Notes: a model not told the origin generated them from the letters alone. DNA of 64,000 nt from Coenobita brevimanus (GCA_032717465.1 CM064658.1:2306001-2370000), one strand, 5' to 3'; positions 23,878 to 36,268 are shown, counted from the first letter of the stretch. Numbers and translations: made by a program.

Positions 23878-24228
23878 GTATACCATCTTAATACTGTATC
23901 AGCATAGTCTGCATCAGTATCATTATCACCCATACCTCCTACCCTACCCTTGGATGAGGGGGTGAGGTAGGGTGTAGTCAGAAAAATAAAATGAAGGAGA
24001 AAATAACTTAAGTCTGTCCAGTTGAATGGGCCCACCCACAGTTCAGGCCCTTGACTTTAATAACATCAGCTAACATAGTAATATTTGTAACCCAAGGCTC
24101 ATTTGACTATGAACTCTTCCTCTGCAGTCTGCCATCCTCCATTTGGGGATATGGATGTTTGTTTAACCAGGCAGAGGAGCCACCTGATATATTCATTGGA
24201 TAAAAGAGGATATCGAGGTGTAATCTAA

Positions 24229-24436
24229 TCCATCCATCCATCCATCATCCAATCCTACGTTGCCCCATGAGGAGCGTAGAAGCCCGGGGCTAGGCAGTTG
24301 GTCCTGACATTTAAGATGAGAGTGACCAACCTCACTTATCTCTGAGTGGCATTACATGAGCAATAAACCCCAACCACCCCTGCACCGGCTCAATCTGACT
24401 GGAGCGCAGTAATTACCCACTAAACCACCAGGCGCC
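24229..24436 (-). mobile_element. tRNA-derived SINE with GGAT/ATCC tail
   Basis: On the minus strand the element starts with GGCGCCTGGTGGTTTAGTGG (A box), has a B-box-like GATTGAGCCGGTGC, and ends with the body ctagccccgggcttctacg and a (GGAT)n tail. Length, head and tail fit a full-length SINE. The other members in the window are 23798-23877, 528-590 and possibly 54770-54915. Confidence 0.72.
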
Positions 24437-24442
24437 AAAATT

Positions 24443-24505
24443 GGTTATATGGTTAGCACCCAGCGTAGTAAATGGTTTCCTGGTGTACAGGAAACTATTT
24501 GGCTT
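24443..24505 (+). repeat. Interspersed repeat, partner of 6757-6825
   Basis: ttggttatatggttagcacc and tggtttcctggtgtacaggaa match the reverse complement of 6757-6825. The central hairpin (tttcctg/caggaaa) is conserved in both. Confidence 0.5.
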
Positions 24506-25668
24506 ATTATAAAAATGACACCATGTTTCCACCTAAAGAATTCCTGTATTGGGGTCAGTCATGGTACAGCTGATATTCTCAATGTACTGTACCAAGCTAA
24601 ATCAGGAGCCAAAACCAGGTAGTTACTTCCCAACAATTCCTGGAAGCTGTTGAGGAAAAAACAGAAGTTTGAGTCATGTAATATGATTTGTAACAGTTTG
24701 AGAGTCTCTGCTTGGATTTTGACTTACGCACAGCACAGGCATTTGGATAAAAGATCTTTTAATATGCAGGATAAATAACTAAGGAAGAGATCTCATGAAA
24801 TCTCCAAAGATGCTTAGAATGTGACCCTGAGTAGCGTAGGTGTTAGGGTCATACCGGATATTAAAACTGAGTGTGTGAAGGTGTGGACAAGCTCATAGTG
24901 TTTGACAGTTACTTCTGAGCATGTGACAATGATTGAGTGTCCGACTGTTTTGTATTGTTGCTGACTACACTCTGATCACATCTGGCAGTTACAGGTGTTC
25001 CCTGAATGTGATGATACAACATGTCTGACCTTTCTGTATCATTGCTGACTTCATTCTGTTAGGTGGAATGCAGGATGATCACATTTAACAACTAGAAAGC
25101 ATTCAGAAAGTGCATATATTCGCCAGTGTCAGTGTAATTCATGGTTTACCATATAGACCAACCTCCATACAACCTCATTAGGGGAGGTAGTTAATTCAGT
25201 GGTCATAGTCTGTCCCGTTAACAGTCAAAAAGAAGACATACCTCCACTGACACCAGTAAAATTTATGATTTACTTCTGCATGTGGGTCCACCTCAAAATC
25301 TAAGCAACTTCTTGACCCAGTTCCCATATATCCACCAGATTTTGTTGAAATCCGATAACAGCATTTTGAGATAACGGTATCATGTCTACAAACAGACAGA
25401 CTTGGATGAATACATACCCTTCTCCAGTTTTGTTGCTGAAGTGATTACAAGTGTTAAATAAATGACCATAAGAAATTAGGGACTTACACCATCGTACACT
25501 CAGTTTTAAAACGGTCAGTCCAGATTTTGACAGTAAATTTCCAGACTCCCAGTTATTAGCTTTTTATTTTCATTGAGCTAGGGGGAAAAATAACATGCTT
25601 AAAAAACTTTACAGGGTGATGAAAAGAAGTTATTGAGTACATGGACTCCCCCCTCCCCCCCCAGTGTA
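24506..25668. other. Unique intergenic or intronic sequence
   Basis: No exon, tandem repeat or transposon end was recognised. Confidence 0.4.
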
Positions 25669-26206
25669 TTTGCAGCCAAGTAACCCACGTTATCGTACTT
25701 TTCCTTACCCTACCTTTCTCTGTCTTACCTTAGCTTCCTTACCCTGCCCTACTTTACCTGACTCTGACCTACCATACCTTACCTTACCCTGTCTGACTGA
25801 CCTACCCAGCCCAACCATACCTTACCTTACCTTGCCTTAACCCTTCCCTTCCCTTCCCTCCTCTACCTTACCAGATCTTACCCTACCACACCTTATCTTA
25901 CGTATCTGTATTATACCCTACCCTGCTTAACGTACCGTACCTTTCCCAAACTAACCTTCACTACCATATCTTACCCGTCCAACCTTACCTTACCTCACTT
26001 TACTCTACCCAGCCCTACCCTACCCTGTCTTACCATACCTTACCCTACCCTGCCAGATATACCCTACCCTATCTAACCTTCCTTGCCATATCTTGCCCAG
26101 CCAACATTGCCTTACCCTACCCCACCTTACTTACCTTACCATACTTTATCTTACGTTACCCTACCATACCTTACCATACCTTCCCCTACCCTGCCCAGAT
26201 CTCATG
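25669..26206 (+). repeat. Degenerate TTACC/CTACC pentamer tract
   Basis: Over 500 bp the plus strand is made of variants of ttacc, ctacc and cctta, with tracts such as accttaccttaccttgcctt. It is not the arthropod telomere repeat TTAGG. It looks like an old, mutated simple repeat. Confidence 0.75.
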
Positions 26207-26585
26207 TAAGCGATAACATTCTTGATCACCCTGTTTTATGAGTTTTTCAGGAGAGTTAGTGAAACAGAAGTTTGACCAGAATTTTTAGAGGTTAGATAGA
26301 TTTCATTTGAATAGAACTTTTATAGGTTAGATTTCATTTGACTGATGTTTAGACAGAATTCATTGTTTTGTATTTCCGGTGTTTATTTATTTTATGTATT
26401 TGTGCATTTCTTATTTATATTTGTATGTATTTGAGGTCACCTGGAATAAATTGCAAATGTGCTTGTCATCAGTATGCTGTTAATGAGTTACGTCAAGTTA
26501 TACACATTCACTCTTGAAAATGTGGAACTTGTATGAGTGAGCAAGCTTGCCAGTGTCGTTATTTTAACTAAAAGAATTGTGCTAT

Positions 26586-27150
26586 CTCACATGCCTTATA
26601 TTATTGCACACTTTGAAATTTTGGAGAACAGTATCGTTCTTGCCTAATATTAATGCAACTTTGAAATTTGTAAGAAACTGCCATTCCTCTTGCCTAATAT
26701 TAATGCACACTTTGACATTGTGAAGACTGCCATCTCACTTGCCAGATGTTAATGCACACTTTGAAATTTTGAAGACAACCATTAATGATACCCATAACTT
26801 TTCAACAAGTTTTCAGACATTGTGTGTAGATGTGCAATAGCTTAATAATTTCTGAGACAATGTAGTTTGGTGCTCAGTTTGGCACATTTTGGCTTTTTTT
26901 TACGGCTGTATTGTGGTGCATATTGAGAAAGCTGAGTTTACTGACATGTATTTTCATAAGGTTTTCAGCAGTGTGCATACATCCACTGTAGCTTAATAGT
27001 TTCAGAGATAACACAGTTTTGGTGGTTTGGTTCCTTTTTTTCAGCCATATGGTGGCAAATTTTGAGAAAAGCGACATGTAGCATCTATTACCTGTTAAGC
27101 TTTTCCATTAATTTACATAGATCCACTTATGCTTTTATAGTTTCCCAGAT
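26586..27150 (+). repeat. Two weak tandem repeats
   Basis: 26586-26790 holds four diverged units of about 60 bp built on taatattaatgcacactttg and aaatttt. 26800-27150 holds two to three units of about 140 bp sharing ttttcag, agcttaatag and gagaaa words. Both are non-coding. Confidence 0.55.
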
Positions 27151-29400
27151 AACAGCTTAGGTGCTGTGTTCCACCAGCCAGCTACATGTCTAATAGTGTT
27201 CTCTCTGGCTTGCTTTGCTCATTCACTCAGTCACATTGCTAAAGAAAATATGCTAAGAAGTATCCTACTGCCACCAGATTATGATCTTTCGTATGCAGTC
27301 AGTTCCATGTGGCCATGTATCTTTGTATACTGGGAGTGCTCACAGAATAGCTTGTGATAATTTTTCTGTCGTAACTGTACTTGTTTCACATTAACTAGGC
27401 CTAAAATTTCTGTACATCTATCATGAATGTTGAGTTTTAACATCAGATTAACACTAGAATATGGTTCTATTGATGTGGAAAGGATGTAGAGCCTTAACAC
27501 TAAAATCTGGTGTCAAGAAATAGGCGTCCACACTGCAGGTGTGGGACATTCCTTAGTGAATATGGTTGTATTTTGGGCCCTTTTAGGCTACATCTGACTT
27601 TTTTTTAATACCACTGGAAGGCAGTTCTTAACACATTTTCAAAATATGATGTCCCATGATTGGCGTAATAGCTGATTGGGGGTGGGGGGGACACTAAATG
27701 CATTGCTCTGTTCTAGCGGTGTGAAAATATTTTGAGTATTTTTTGGCTGTATTTGGCTCTTTTGGGGTAAAAGTTTGGTACCAGTGGAAAACATTAATAT
27801 TGTTATGACATTGTTATGACAATTTCAAAATGGTACAACTTATCACGATTGGTTCCATAGCTGAGAAGGGAAATTTTGGTGGTTCTCAAGCAGGAAAATT
27901 TTACAAGCCATATGGGACAAGAATTTTACACATTTTAGCCTGAGTGCTGTATACTGTTGTCACTCACTCTGCTCATGCAAAATGTTAGTCACAAAGTGAT
28001 GTGGAAAGAAGTACTGCCATAGTGCTGTATTTTCTCTTTTCTACTAATAAGTTGCAAAATGACAAAAATCTTGGCCAAGTTAAGGTGAAAGAAATAAGTT
28101 ATGTTCTTGCCAGAAGAACAGGAGAGAGTCTGTGCCCTCTATTCCTTGTCCTTCCAGCAAAAACTCACTAATAGTTATGACTGTAAAATGACCGTGTTTG
28201 TTTTGTGAATCAGCAGCACACATTTACGGCCTCATATCGTACAGAGTGGTCCCTGTATTATGCATCTTATTTGAGGGGATGGTTAAGTGATCTGTACCAT
28301 TGTCTCCCCTGCATCATTTTCTGCTACCATAACCCCCCTCATAATTAGTGTTATATCTGCTTTTTCATGTCCATTGATTGCATGGTCCTTTTCTTTCTTA
28401 ATGTTATTTGTTTTTCCCTGTCCATTAATTGTATAACCCCATTTATGTTTAATGGTAAAGTATTTGCTTTTTAAAGTCCATTGATTGCGTGGTTGATTAT
28501 TAATTTTTTGAAGCAGCCAGGTCATCTTTGCTCCTCTTGTAACCAGACTTCTGTCCCCAGAAAATTAGAAGAGTGTAATATATGGACCACCCTGTATTAA
28601 CAAGCCAGCATTGATTTGATGAATCAGAAAATAGTAATTGTATGGGCAACATTGTCTAGTCAGTTTGCTGTTTGGTATATATATATATATTTTTAGGTAA
28701 TAAAGTAATTTGTAAGTCAGAGCTGTCATTGTTGTTATGATTGTCCACAGAATTATAAAGTAATTAATTGATGCCTTTCTCTTGTATCATTGGTATCTAA
28801 GCATCAAAAAATTTTACTAAGTCCAAAAATTTGATTTTGGTAATATTGATCAGCAGCTTTCAGATAGAGTCAAAAAATTCACTCATTATAACAGTTGACA
28901 TCTCAAAATTATACTAAGTCCAAAAATTCACCAAAAATACTAGTTGGCATCTCAAAATTGTCTGAAAATTTTAGTTGAAAAATTTGCCCATAAAATACTA
29001 GCTGGCAACTTTTGATTCCAAGATGGCCGTCCATGTGTGTTGATGCTGTGAGCCTGGTTGGTACAATTGCAGACAAAAATACTGATCCACGCTTTTAGTC
29101 CAGGAGTTCTGAACCTTGTACGTAATATTCTGAAAGGCTTCTTATGCTTCAAGGTAGCCTCACTGGATTTCAGAAGTCATTGCTCACTTCCTGGCTAATT
29201 ATCGTTCATGAAGTGGATCAGTATTTATATCTGCAACTGTACACACACTCCCACTTGCTGCATTTTCCTCCACAACTTCCCTACTCCTTTGCCCTTCCTC
29301 TCTCGCTATGCTACATGTTAGGGTGAGGGAGGAAGGGGAAAGGGGTGGGGAATTTTTGGAGGGTACTTATTATATCTCTAACACTTTCCTCACGTTTCAG
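27151..29400. other. AT-rich sequence with repeat fragments, no gene
   Basis: Fragments of the foldback family seen at 48229-48433 occur at about 27449-27492 (attaacactagaatatgg, ggaaaggatgtagagcc) and at 28068-28095 (cttggccaagttaaggtgaa). Degenerate short repeats of the word aaaaatt occur at 28800-29000. No gene is supported. Confidence 0.4.
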
Positions 29401-29477
29401 GTTGTCTCCGGACACTCTTCAGATTAAGAAGAGCTCTACGCTAAACCTGGTTTCATTAATCTTGGCGATCGACTTTG
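29401..29477 (+). CDS. Candidate internal coding exon (unidentified)
   Basis: A strong acceptor (ctaacactttcctcacgtttcag) precedes 77 bp that are open in one frame and read LSPDTLQIKKSSTLNLVSLI followed by LAIDFG. The exon is bounded by a weaker donor G|GTATAT at 29478. It has phase 1 at both ends. The hydrophobic stretch after Lys-Lys could begin a membrane helix. The CpG-containing exon contrasts with AT-rich flanks. I do not recognise the protein. A chance splice pair is possible because the donor is poor. Confidence 0.25.
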
Positions 29478-29861
29478 GTATATTTTTTAAGCATTTTTTT
29501 TTTTTTTTTTTTTTTTTCTCCCCCCCACCCAGTTTTTGGCTAAAAATTGTTCATTTCTTTATATGTTTGGTGGTGGTTTTGTTTTATATTAAAAGTTTTC
29601 AGTTTATGATTTTCCATTGAATAAAATATTTGTAATTTTCAAAGTTTGTTTTATGTGATAGTCTTGAAATATCTCAGTCTTCAATATGTTAAGTTACTCA
29701 CAGGTATAAGTCATTTCTGTTATGCAGATTTAAAGTAAACAAAATTCATAAAAATATGTGATAAGAAAACAAGACAGTACATTTCATCCTTATATTGTAT
29801 ATTTAAAAAGGAGTACATTCAAAATTCATGCAAAGTAGAGACATCTGGTGCAAGCAGAGGA

Positions 29862-30408
29862 GAGTTCTTCACCATCACTCTTCAGGGGACCACAGCCAGA
29901 GTTTTCGCCATCATGCGGCAGGGGACCACAGCCAGAGTTCTTTGTCGTCACTCGGCAAAGGACCACAGCCAGAGTTCTCAGTCATCACTCGGCAAAGGAC
30001 CACAGCCAGAGTTCTCAGTCATCACTCGGCAAAGGACCACAGCCAGAGTTCTCAGTCATCACTCGGCAAAGGACCACAGCCAGAGTTCTCAGTCATCACT
30101 CGGCAAAGGACCACAGCCAGAGTTCTCAGTCATCACTCGGCAAAGGACCACAGCCAGAGTTCTCAGTCATCACTCGGCAAAGGACCACAGCCAGAGTTCT
30201 CAGTCATCACTCGGCAAAGGACCACAGCCAGAGTTCTCAGTCATCACTCGGCAAAGGACCACAGCCAGAGTTCTCAGTCATCACTCGGCAAAGGACCACA
30301 GCCAGAGTTCTCAGTCATCACTCGGCAAAGGACCACAGCCAGAGTTCTCAGTCATCACTCGGCAAAGGACCACAGCCAGAGTTCTCAGTCATCACTCTGC
30401 AGGGGGCA
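29862..30408 (+). repeat. 37-bp minisatellite, about 15 copies
   Basis: The unit (37 bp) includes ggaccacagccagagttctc and agtcatcactcggcaaa. Central copies are identical by eye and edge copies are diverged. Because 37 is not a multiple of three and the unit lacks stops, all three plus frames stay open (203, 227 and 180 aa), giving the same 37-residue pattern. These frames are not gene evidence. Confidence 0.95.
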
Positions 30409-30589
30409 CAATCAGAATCCTCAAGAAGAAAGTCCCTAGTTGTTTGCCAGGATAGCACAGTCAGCAGCAGCCACACAACACCTATGGAGCAGAAAATGAT
30501 GTTTAAATCCACGTTAGCTTTTAATATATAAATCGGTATCAAACAAACCTTGCAACAGTAAAAATACTGTACTCATCACCACTTATCCA

Positions 30590-31050
30590 CAACATTTGGC
30601 AGGGGAGAGACCATCACCAGGGTCCTTGGCCATCACTCAGCAGCAGGGTATGACTACCACCTGAGTCCTTGGCCATCACTCAGCAGGGGTATGACCACCA
30701 CCAGTCCTTCTCAGGCATCACTCAAAAGGGGTACGGCTGCCAACAGAATTCTTTGGTATCACTCAGCAGGGGTATAACCACCACCAGTCCTCAGGACTCA
30801 CTCAGCAGGGGTACAACTGCCACCAGAGTCCTCAGGCATCACTCAGCAGGGGTACGACTGCCACCAGAGTCCTTCAGCACCACTCGGCAGGGGTATGACC
30901 ACCACAACCCTCTGGCATCACTCAGCATGGGCAGGACCAGTTAATCACTCCACAAGAGCTCGACTGCATGGGCAAGATGACCTGGGTTCTTCAGCAGGGA
31001 CAGGACTCTAGTTCTTCATTATTGCTCGGCAGGGACCAGAGTTCGCCAAG
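30590..31050 (+). repeat. Degenerate sister array of the 37-bp minisatellite
   Basis: Units such as catcactcagcaggggtatga and ccaccagagtcctcaggcat share the order ccac-cag-agtcct-catcactc-gca with the 29862-30408 array but vary in length. Both arrays are followed by the same flank (cagcagc...cacacaac.cct.tggagca at about 30463-30493 and 31059-31091), so the whole block was duplicated. Confidence 0.75.
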
Positions 31051-31161
31051 ACGACAGGGTCAGCAGCAAGCACACAACGCCTGTGGAGCACAAGTGTATT
31101 AATTCAGAGCTATTGGCTTTTAGTAGAAGCAAATATCGACTATAAGCATAACTGGGTGCTC

Positions 31162-31382
31162 ATCATCCACTCACTCGATGCAGTACTGCTCTCTGGTGTC
31201 TGCCCTTTCTCCTTCCTCCATTCCTTCCTTCCTCTTCTGTCTTCATTCTTTCTGCATCGTCCTGCATGTGGGCAGAAGGACGTGGAAAGAATGAAGTAAA
31301 AAAAAGACTGAAGAGGAAGGAAGGAAAGGAGGGAGGAGAGGGCAGACACCCGAGAGCAGCACTACATCGAGTGAGTGGATGG
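31162..31382. repeat. Foldback: long near-perfect inverted repeat
   Basis: Left arm (about 31162-31260) and right arm (about 31275-31382) are complementary over roughly 100 bases: catccactcactcgatg pairs with catcgagtgagtggatg, and gtgtctgccct with agggcagacac. The loop is about 14 bases. A transcript would form a long hairpin. It may be a foldback element or a palindromic rearrangement. Confidence 0.9.
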
Positions 31383-31660
31383 AGAGTGCCCCCACCTACC
31401 GTGTAAGCTTAGTAATGGCTAAATATATCAGTTCAGACTGGTGGTTTACGCAAGACATTTTTACACGCCACAATAGGTCTTTCTACATGTAAATACAACC
31501 AAGTGAAAAAAAGTCTGCTGTAAAGCCTCCATAAACAAATTTAAAATTAATGCACCTAAAAATCACTCAATTCACACCAGTCCTTAGCATATAAAATCCC
31601 AATACTACAGTTTCCACAGCTCTTTCGTGACTTATTATTTAATCTAACTCTGCCTATAAT

Positions 31661-31736
31661 GTCCTCTCTCCATCTTTCATTCAGAGTCCTCTCTCCATCT
31701 TTCATTCAGAGTCCACTCTCCATCTTTCATTCAGAG
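31661..31736 (+). repeat. 25-bp tandem repeat, three copies
   Basis: The words ctctccatctttcattcaga and gtcct/gtcca repeat three times without gaps. Confidence 0.9.
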
Positions 31737-31740
31737 TTGT

Positions 31741-31850
31741 AACAAATTAACACTAGAATATGGTGCTACTGTGGAAAGGTTAGAGAGCCATGGCATTGTC
31801 TTTTACTGCTTTCAACCTACATTAAATAGACTAAAAATTTGGCCAAGTCG
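31741..31850 (+). mobile_element. Partial copy of the foldback family typified by 48229-48433
   Basis: aaattaacactagaatatgg, tgctactgtggaaagg and the end word aaaatttggccaag match the family. Part of the core is missing. Confidence 0.5.
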
Positions 31851-31959
31851 GTGTAAAAGAGGCACAGCACCACATCACTTACTATCAACCATGGAGAGGG
31901 GGGGCCATGGGCTATCACAGTACACCACAGGGGGGGGTGGCTATGGCATATCACACCAT

Positions 31960-34900
31960 GTGGGGGGGGGGGTAAAGGCTATAGCCCAACCACAATGGTA
32001 AGGCTATAGCCCATGCATCCAACCAAGCACAAGGGTTAAGGCTATAGTCCATGCATCCAACCAACCAACCACAGGGGGTATGACTATAGTCCATGCATCC
32101 AACCAACCAACCACAGGGGGTAAGGCTATATATAGTCCATGCATCCAACCAACCAACCACAGGGGCTAGGGCTATAGTCCATGCATCCAACCAACAACAG
32201 GGGCTAAGGCTAAAGTCCATGCATCCAACCAACCAACCACAGGGGGTAAGGCTATAGCCCATGCATCCAACCAACCAACCACAGGGGCTAAGGCTATAGC
32301 CCATACATCCATCCAACCAACCACAGGGGGTAAGGCTATAGTCCATGCATCCATCCAACCACAGGGGCTAAGGCTATAGTCCATGCATCCATCCAACCAC
32401 AGGGGCTAAGGCTATAGTCCATGCATCCATCCAACCACAGGGGCTAAGGCTATAGTCCATGCATCCATCCAACCACAGGGGCTAAGGCTATAATCCATGC
32501 ATCCAACCAACCACAGGGGCTAAGGCTATAATCCATGCATCCAACCAACCACAGGGGCGAAGGCTATAGTCCATGCATCCAACCAACCACAGGGGCGAAG
32601 GCTATAGTCCATGCATCCAACCAACCACAGGGGCTAAGGCTATAGTCCATGCATCCAACCAACCACAGGGGCTAAGGCTATAGTCCATGCATCCATCCAA
32701 TCAACCAACCACAGGGGCTAAGGCTATAGTCCATGCATCCATCCAGCCACAGGGGATAAGGCTATAGTCCATGCATCCAACCAACAATAGGGGCTAAGGC
32801 TAAAGTCCATGCATCCATCCACCCAACCAACCAACCACAGGGGCTAAGGCTATAATCCATGCATCCACCCAACCACAGGGGCTAAGGCTATAGTCCATGC
32901 ATCCAACCAACCACAGGGGGTAAGGCTATAGTCCATGCATCCAACCAACCACAGGGGGTAAGGCTATAGTCCATGCATCCAACCAACCACAGGGGCTAAG
33001 GCTATAGTCCATGCATCCAACCAACCACAGGGGCTAAGGCTATAGTCCATGCATCCAACCAACCACAGGGGCTAAGGCTATAGTCCATGCATCCAACCAA
33101 CCACAGGGGCTAAGGCTATAGTCCATGCATCCATCCAACCACAGGGGCTAAGGCTATAGTCCATGCATCCAACCAACCACAGGGGATAAGGCTATAGTCC
33201 ATGCATCCATCCAACCACAGGGGATAAGGCTATAGTCCATGCATCCATCCAACCACAGGGGCTAAGGCTATAGTCCATGCATCCATCCAACCACAGGGGC
33301 TAAGGCTATAGTCCATGCATGCATCCATCCAACCACAGGGGCTAAGGCTATAGTCCATGCATGCATCCATCCAACCACAGGGGCTAAGGCTATAGTCCAT
33401 GCATGCATCCATCCAACCACAGGGGCTAAGGCTATAGTCCATGCATGCATCCATCCAACCACAGGGGCTAAGGCTATAGTCCATGCATGCATCCATCCAA
33501 CCACAGGGGCTAAGGCTATAGTCCATGCATGCATCCATCCAACCACAGGGGCTAAGGCTATAGTCCATGCATGCATCCATCCAACCACAGGGGCTAAGGC
33601 TATAGTCCATGCATCCAACCACCCAACCAACCACAGGGGGTAAGGCTATAGTCCATGCATGCATCCATCCAACCACAGGGGCTAAGGCTATAGTCCATGC
33701 ATGCATCCAACCAACAATAGGGGCTAAGGCTAAAGTCCATGCATCCATCCACCCCCATCCAACCACAGGGGCTAAGGCTATAGTCCATGCATGCATCCAT
33801 CCAACCACAGGGGCTAAGGCTATAGTCCATGCATGCATCCATCCAACCACAGGGGCTAAGGCTATAGTCCATGCATGCATCCATCCAACCACAGGGGCTA
33901 AGGCTACAGTCCATGCATCCATCCAACCACAGGGGGTAAGGCTAAAGTCCATGCATCCATCCAGCCAACCAACCACAGGGGCCAAGGCTATAGTCCATGC
34001 ATCCAACCAACCACAGGGGGTAAGGCTATAGTCCATGCATCCAACCACCCAACCAACCACAGGGGGTAAGGCTATAGTCCATGCATCCAACCACCCAACC
34101 AACCACAGGGGGTAAGGCTATAGTCCATGCATCCAACCACCCAACCAACCACAGGGGGTAAGGCTATAGTCCATGCATCCAACCACCCAACCAACCACAG
34201 GGGGTAAGGCTATAGTCCATGCATCCAACCACCCAACCACAGGGGGTAAGGCTATAGTCCATGCATCCAACCACCCAACCACAGGGGGTAAGGCTATAGT
34301 CCATGCATCCAACCACCCAACCACAGGGCTAAAGGCTCTAGTCCATGCATCCAACCACCCAACCACAGGGGGTAAGGCTATAGTCCATGCATCCAACCAC
34401 CCAACCACAGGGGGTAAGGCTATAGTCCATGCATCCAACCACCCAACCACAGGGGGTAAGGCTATAGTCCATGCATCCAACCACCCAACCACAGGGGGTA
34501 AGGCTATAGTCCATGCATCCAACCACCCAACCACAGGGGGTAAGGCTATAGTCCATGCATCCAACCACCCAACCACAGGGGGTAAGGCTATAGTCCATGC
34601 ATCCAACCACCCAACCACAGGGGGTAAGGCTATAGTCCATGCATAGGGGGTAAGGCTATAGTCCATGCATCCAACCACCCAACCACAGGGGGTAAGGCTA
34701 TAGTCCAGGCATCATAGTCCATGCATCCAACCAACCAACCACAGGGGGTAAGGCTATAGTCCATGCATCCAACCAACCAACCACAGGGGGTAAGGCTATA
34801 GTCCATGCATCCAACCAACCAACCACAGGGGGTAAGGCTATAGTCCATGCATCCAACCAACCACAGGGGGTAAGGCTATAGTCCATGCATCCAACCAACC

Positions 34901-35403
34901 ACAGGGGGTAAGGCTATAGTCCATGCATCCAACCAACCACAGGGGGTAAGGCTATAGTCCATGCATCCAACCAACCACAAGGGGTAAGGCTATAGTCCAT
35001 GCATCCAACCAACCACAAGGGGTAAGGCTATAGTCCATGCATCCAACCAACCACAAGGGGTAAGGCTATAGTCCATGCATCCAACCAACCACAAGGGGTA
35101 AGGCTATAGTCCATGCATCCAACCAACCACAGGGGGTAAGGCTATAGTCCATGCATCCAACCAACCACAGGGGGTAAGGCTATAGTCCATGCATCCAACC
35201 AACCACAGGGGGTAAGGCTATAGTCCATGCATCCAACCAACCACAGGGGCTAAGGCTATAGTCCATGCATCCAACCAACCACAGGGGGTAAGGCTATAGT
35301 CCATGCATCCAACCAACCAACCAACCACAGGGGGTAAGGCTATAGTCCATGCATCCAACCAACCAACCAACCAACCACAGGGGGTAAGGCTATAGCCCAT
35401 TCA
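31960..35403 (-). repeat. 3.4-kb satellite, 38- and 42-bp units
   Basis: The core taaggctatagtccatgcat is followed by a variable CCAA/CCAT/CCAC spacer and ccacagggg. About 85-90 units are estimated from length. Sub-blocks differ. 31960-33300 holds mixed units. 33310-33600 and 33650-33910 hold 42-bp units with a doubled GCATGCAT. 34035-34720 holds 42-bp units with CCAACCACCC. 34720-35400 holds 38-bp units. In the 42-bp blocks (14 codons) both strands stay open (up to 290 aa), a direct result of unit length. Both ends grade into G-rich sequence with ggctat words (31890-31970 and 35405-35480). Confidence 0.95.
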
Positions 35404-36268
35404 TCACATCACGGGGGGGGGGGGAGGGAGGGTTAGGCTATGGCCTATCACACTACGATGGGGTGGGGTTTATGGGCTATCATCCACGGGACTATTGAAC
35501 ATGAATCATGGTATGACTATCACCGTCACGGGGGCTAGCTATCAATGGGGACTACGGGGACTATCACGACGGGCTTTAAGTTGCGGTATCAGTAATAAAG
35601 CTTATATAAATTTTTCTTTTTTATCGGAGGGAACTGGGCCACACCCACTTATTAAACCGTGCTTGCCGAAATTCTAATAGGCTTAGTTAAGAGATGGAAT
35701 GAGTCTACCTGCTTCTTGGTCCAATGAACCCTCCAATGTCACTTACACTGTAAATGCTATCAAGTGCACTCATAATTAACGCTTAATACCTACAAAATAC
35801 CTGGTACATCGGGTATATGAAGAAAACACCACTACATACCGTGAAGAGTAGTGTAGGTGTGGCAGCCCCTGTGGTAATTCCTGCAGTCCGGCCAATATCA
35901 ACAGCAATACTAATACCCTCTTGCGATGACACTGGCCACATCACCTCTGAACCACCACGTCATTATCTTCACCCAGACACGCAACTGTGGTCAATTCTGC
36001 TTCGATATTTAGAGTTGAGGTCGTACGTTCAAGGCTAGTGTGGAAAATGAATCGCTAATCCACAAGAGCTACGAGGTCACCACCATCCAACTGTATCGTC
36101 TGCTTCGGTATCTAAACACTAGAGGTCGTATGCTGAAGTCTTGTATGCAAAGTAAATCGCTAATGAAGAGGTGCTAGGATGCCGTCTATGCTAGCTAGAA
36201 TACGGTCATCCAACTCAAAAAATAATTGAGTTTTTCCCACTGAAAGGGTTAATCAAGGGCAGACTATG

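Noticed and set aside
25669..26206. Interstitial telomere of TTAGG type
   Set aside because: The motif is TTACC/CTACC, not TTAGG or its complement CCTAA.
29828..30531. Three overlapping plus-strand frames of 180-227 aa (Ser/Gln/His-rich)
   Set aside because: They are the three readings of a stop-free 37-bp minisatellite.
33230..34102. 290-aa minus-strand frame (MDYSLSPCGW repeats) and matching plus-strand frames
   Set aside because: The 42-bp satellite unit is a multiple of three, so both strands stay open; there is no other coding sign.
31960..35403. CRISPR-like array
   Set aside because: The regular repeat has no unique spacers and lies in eukaryotic DNA; it is a satellite.
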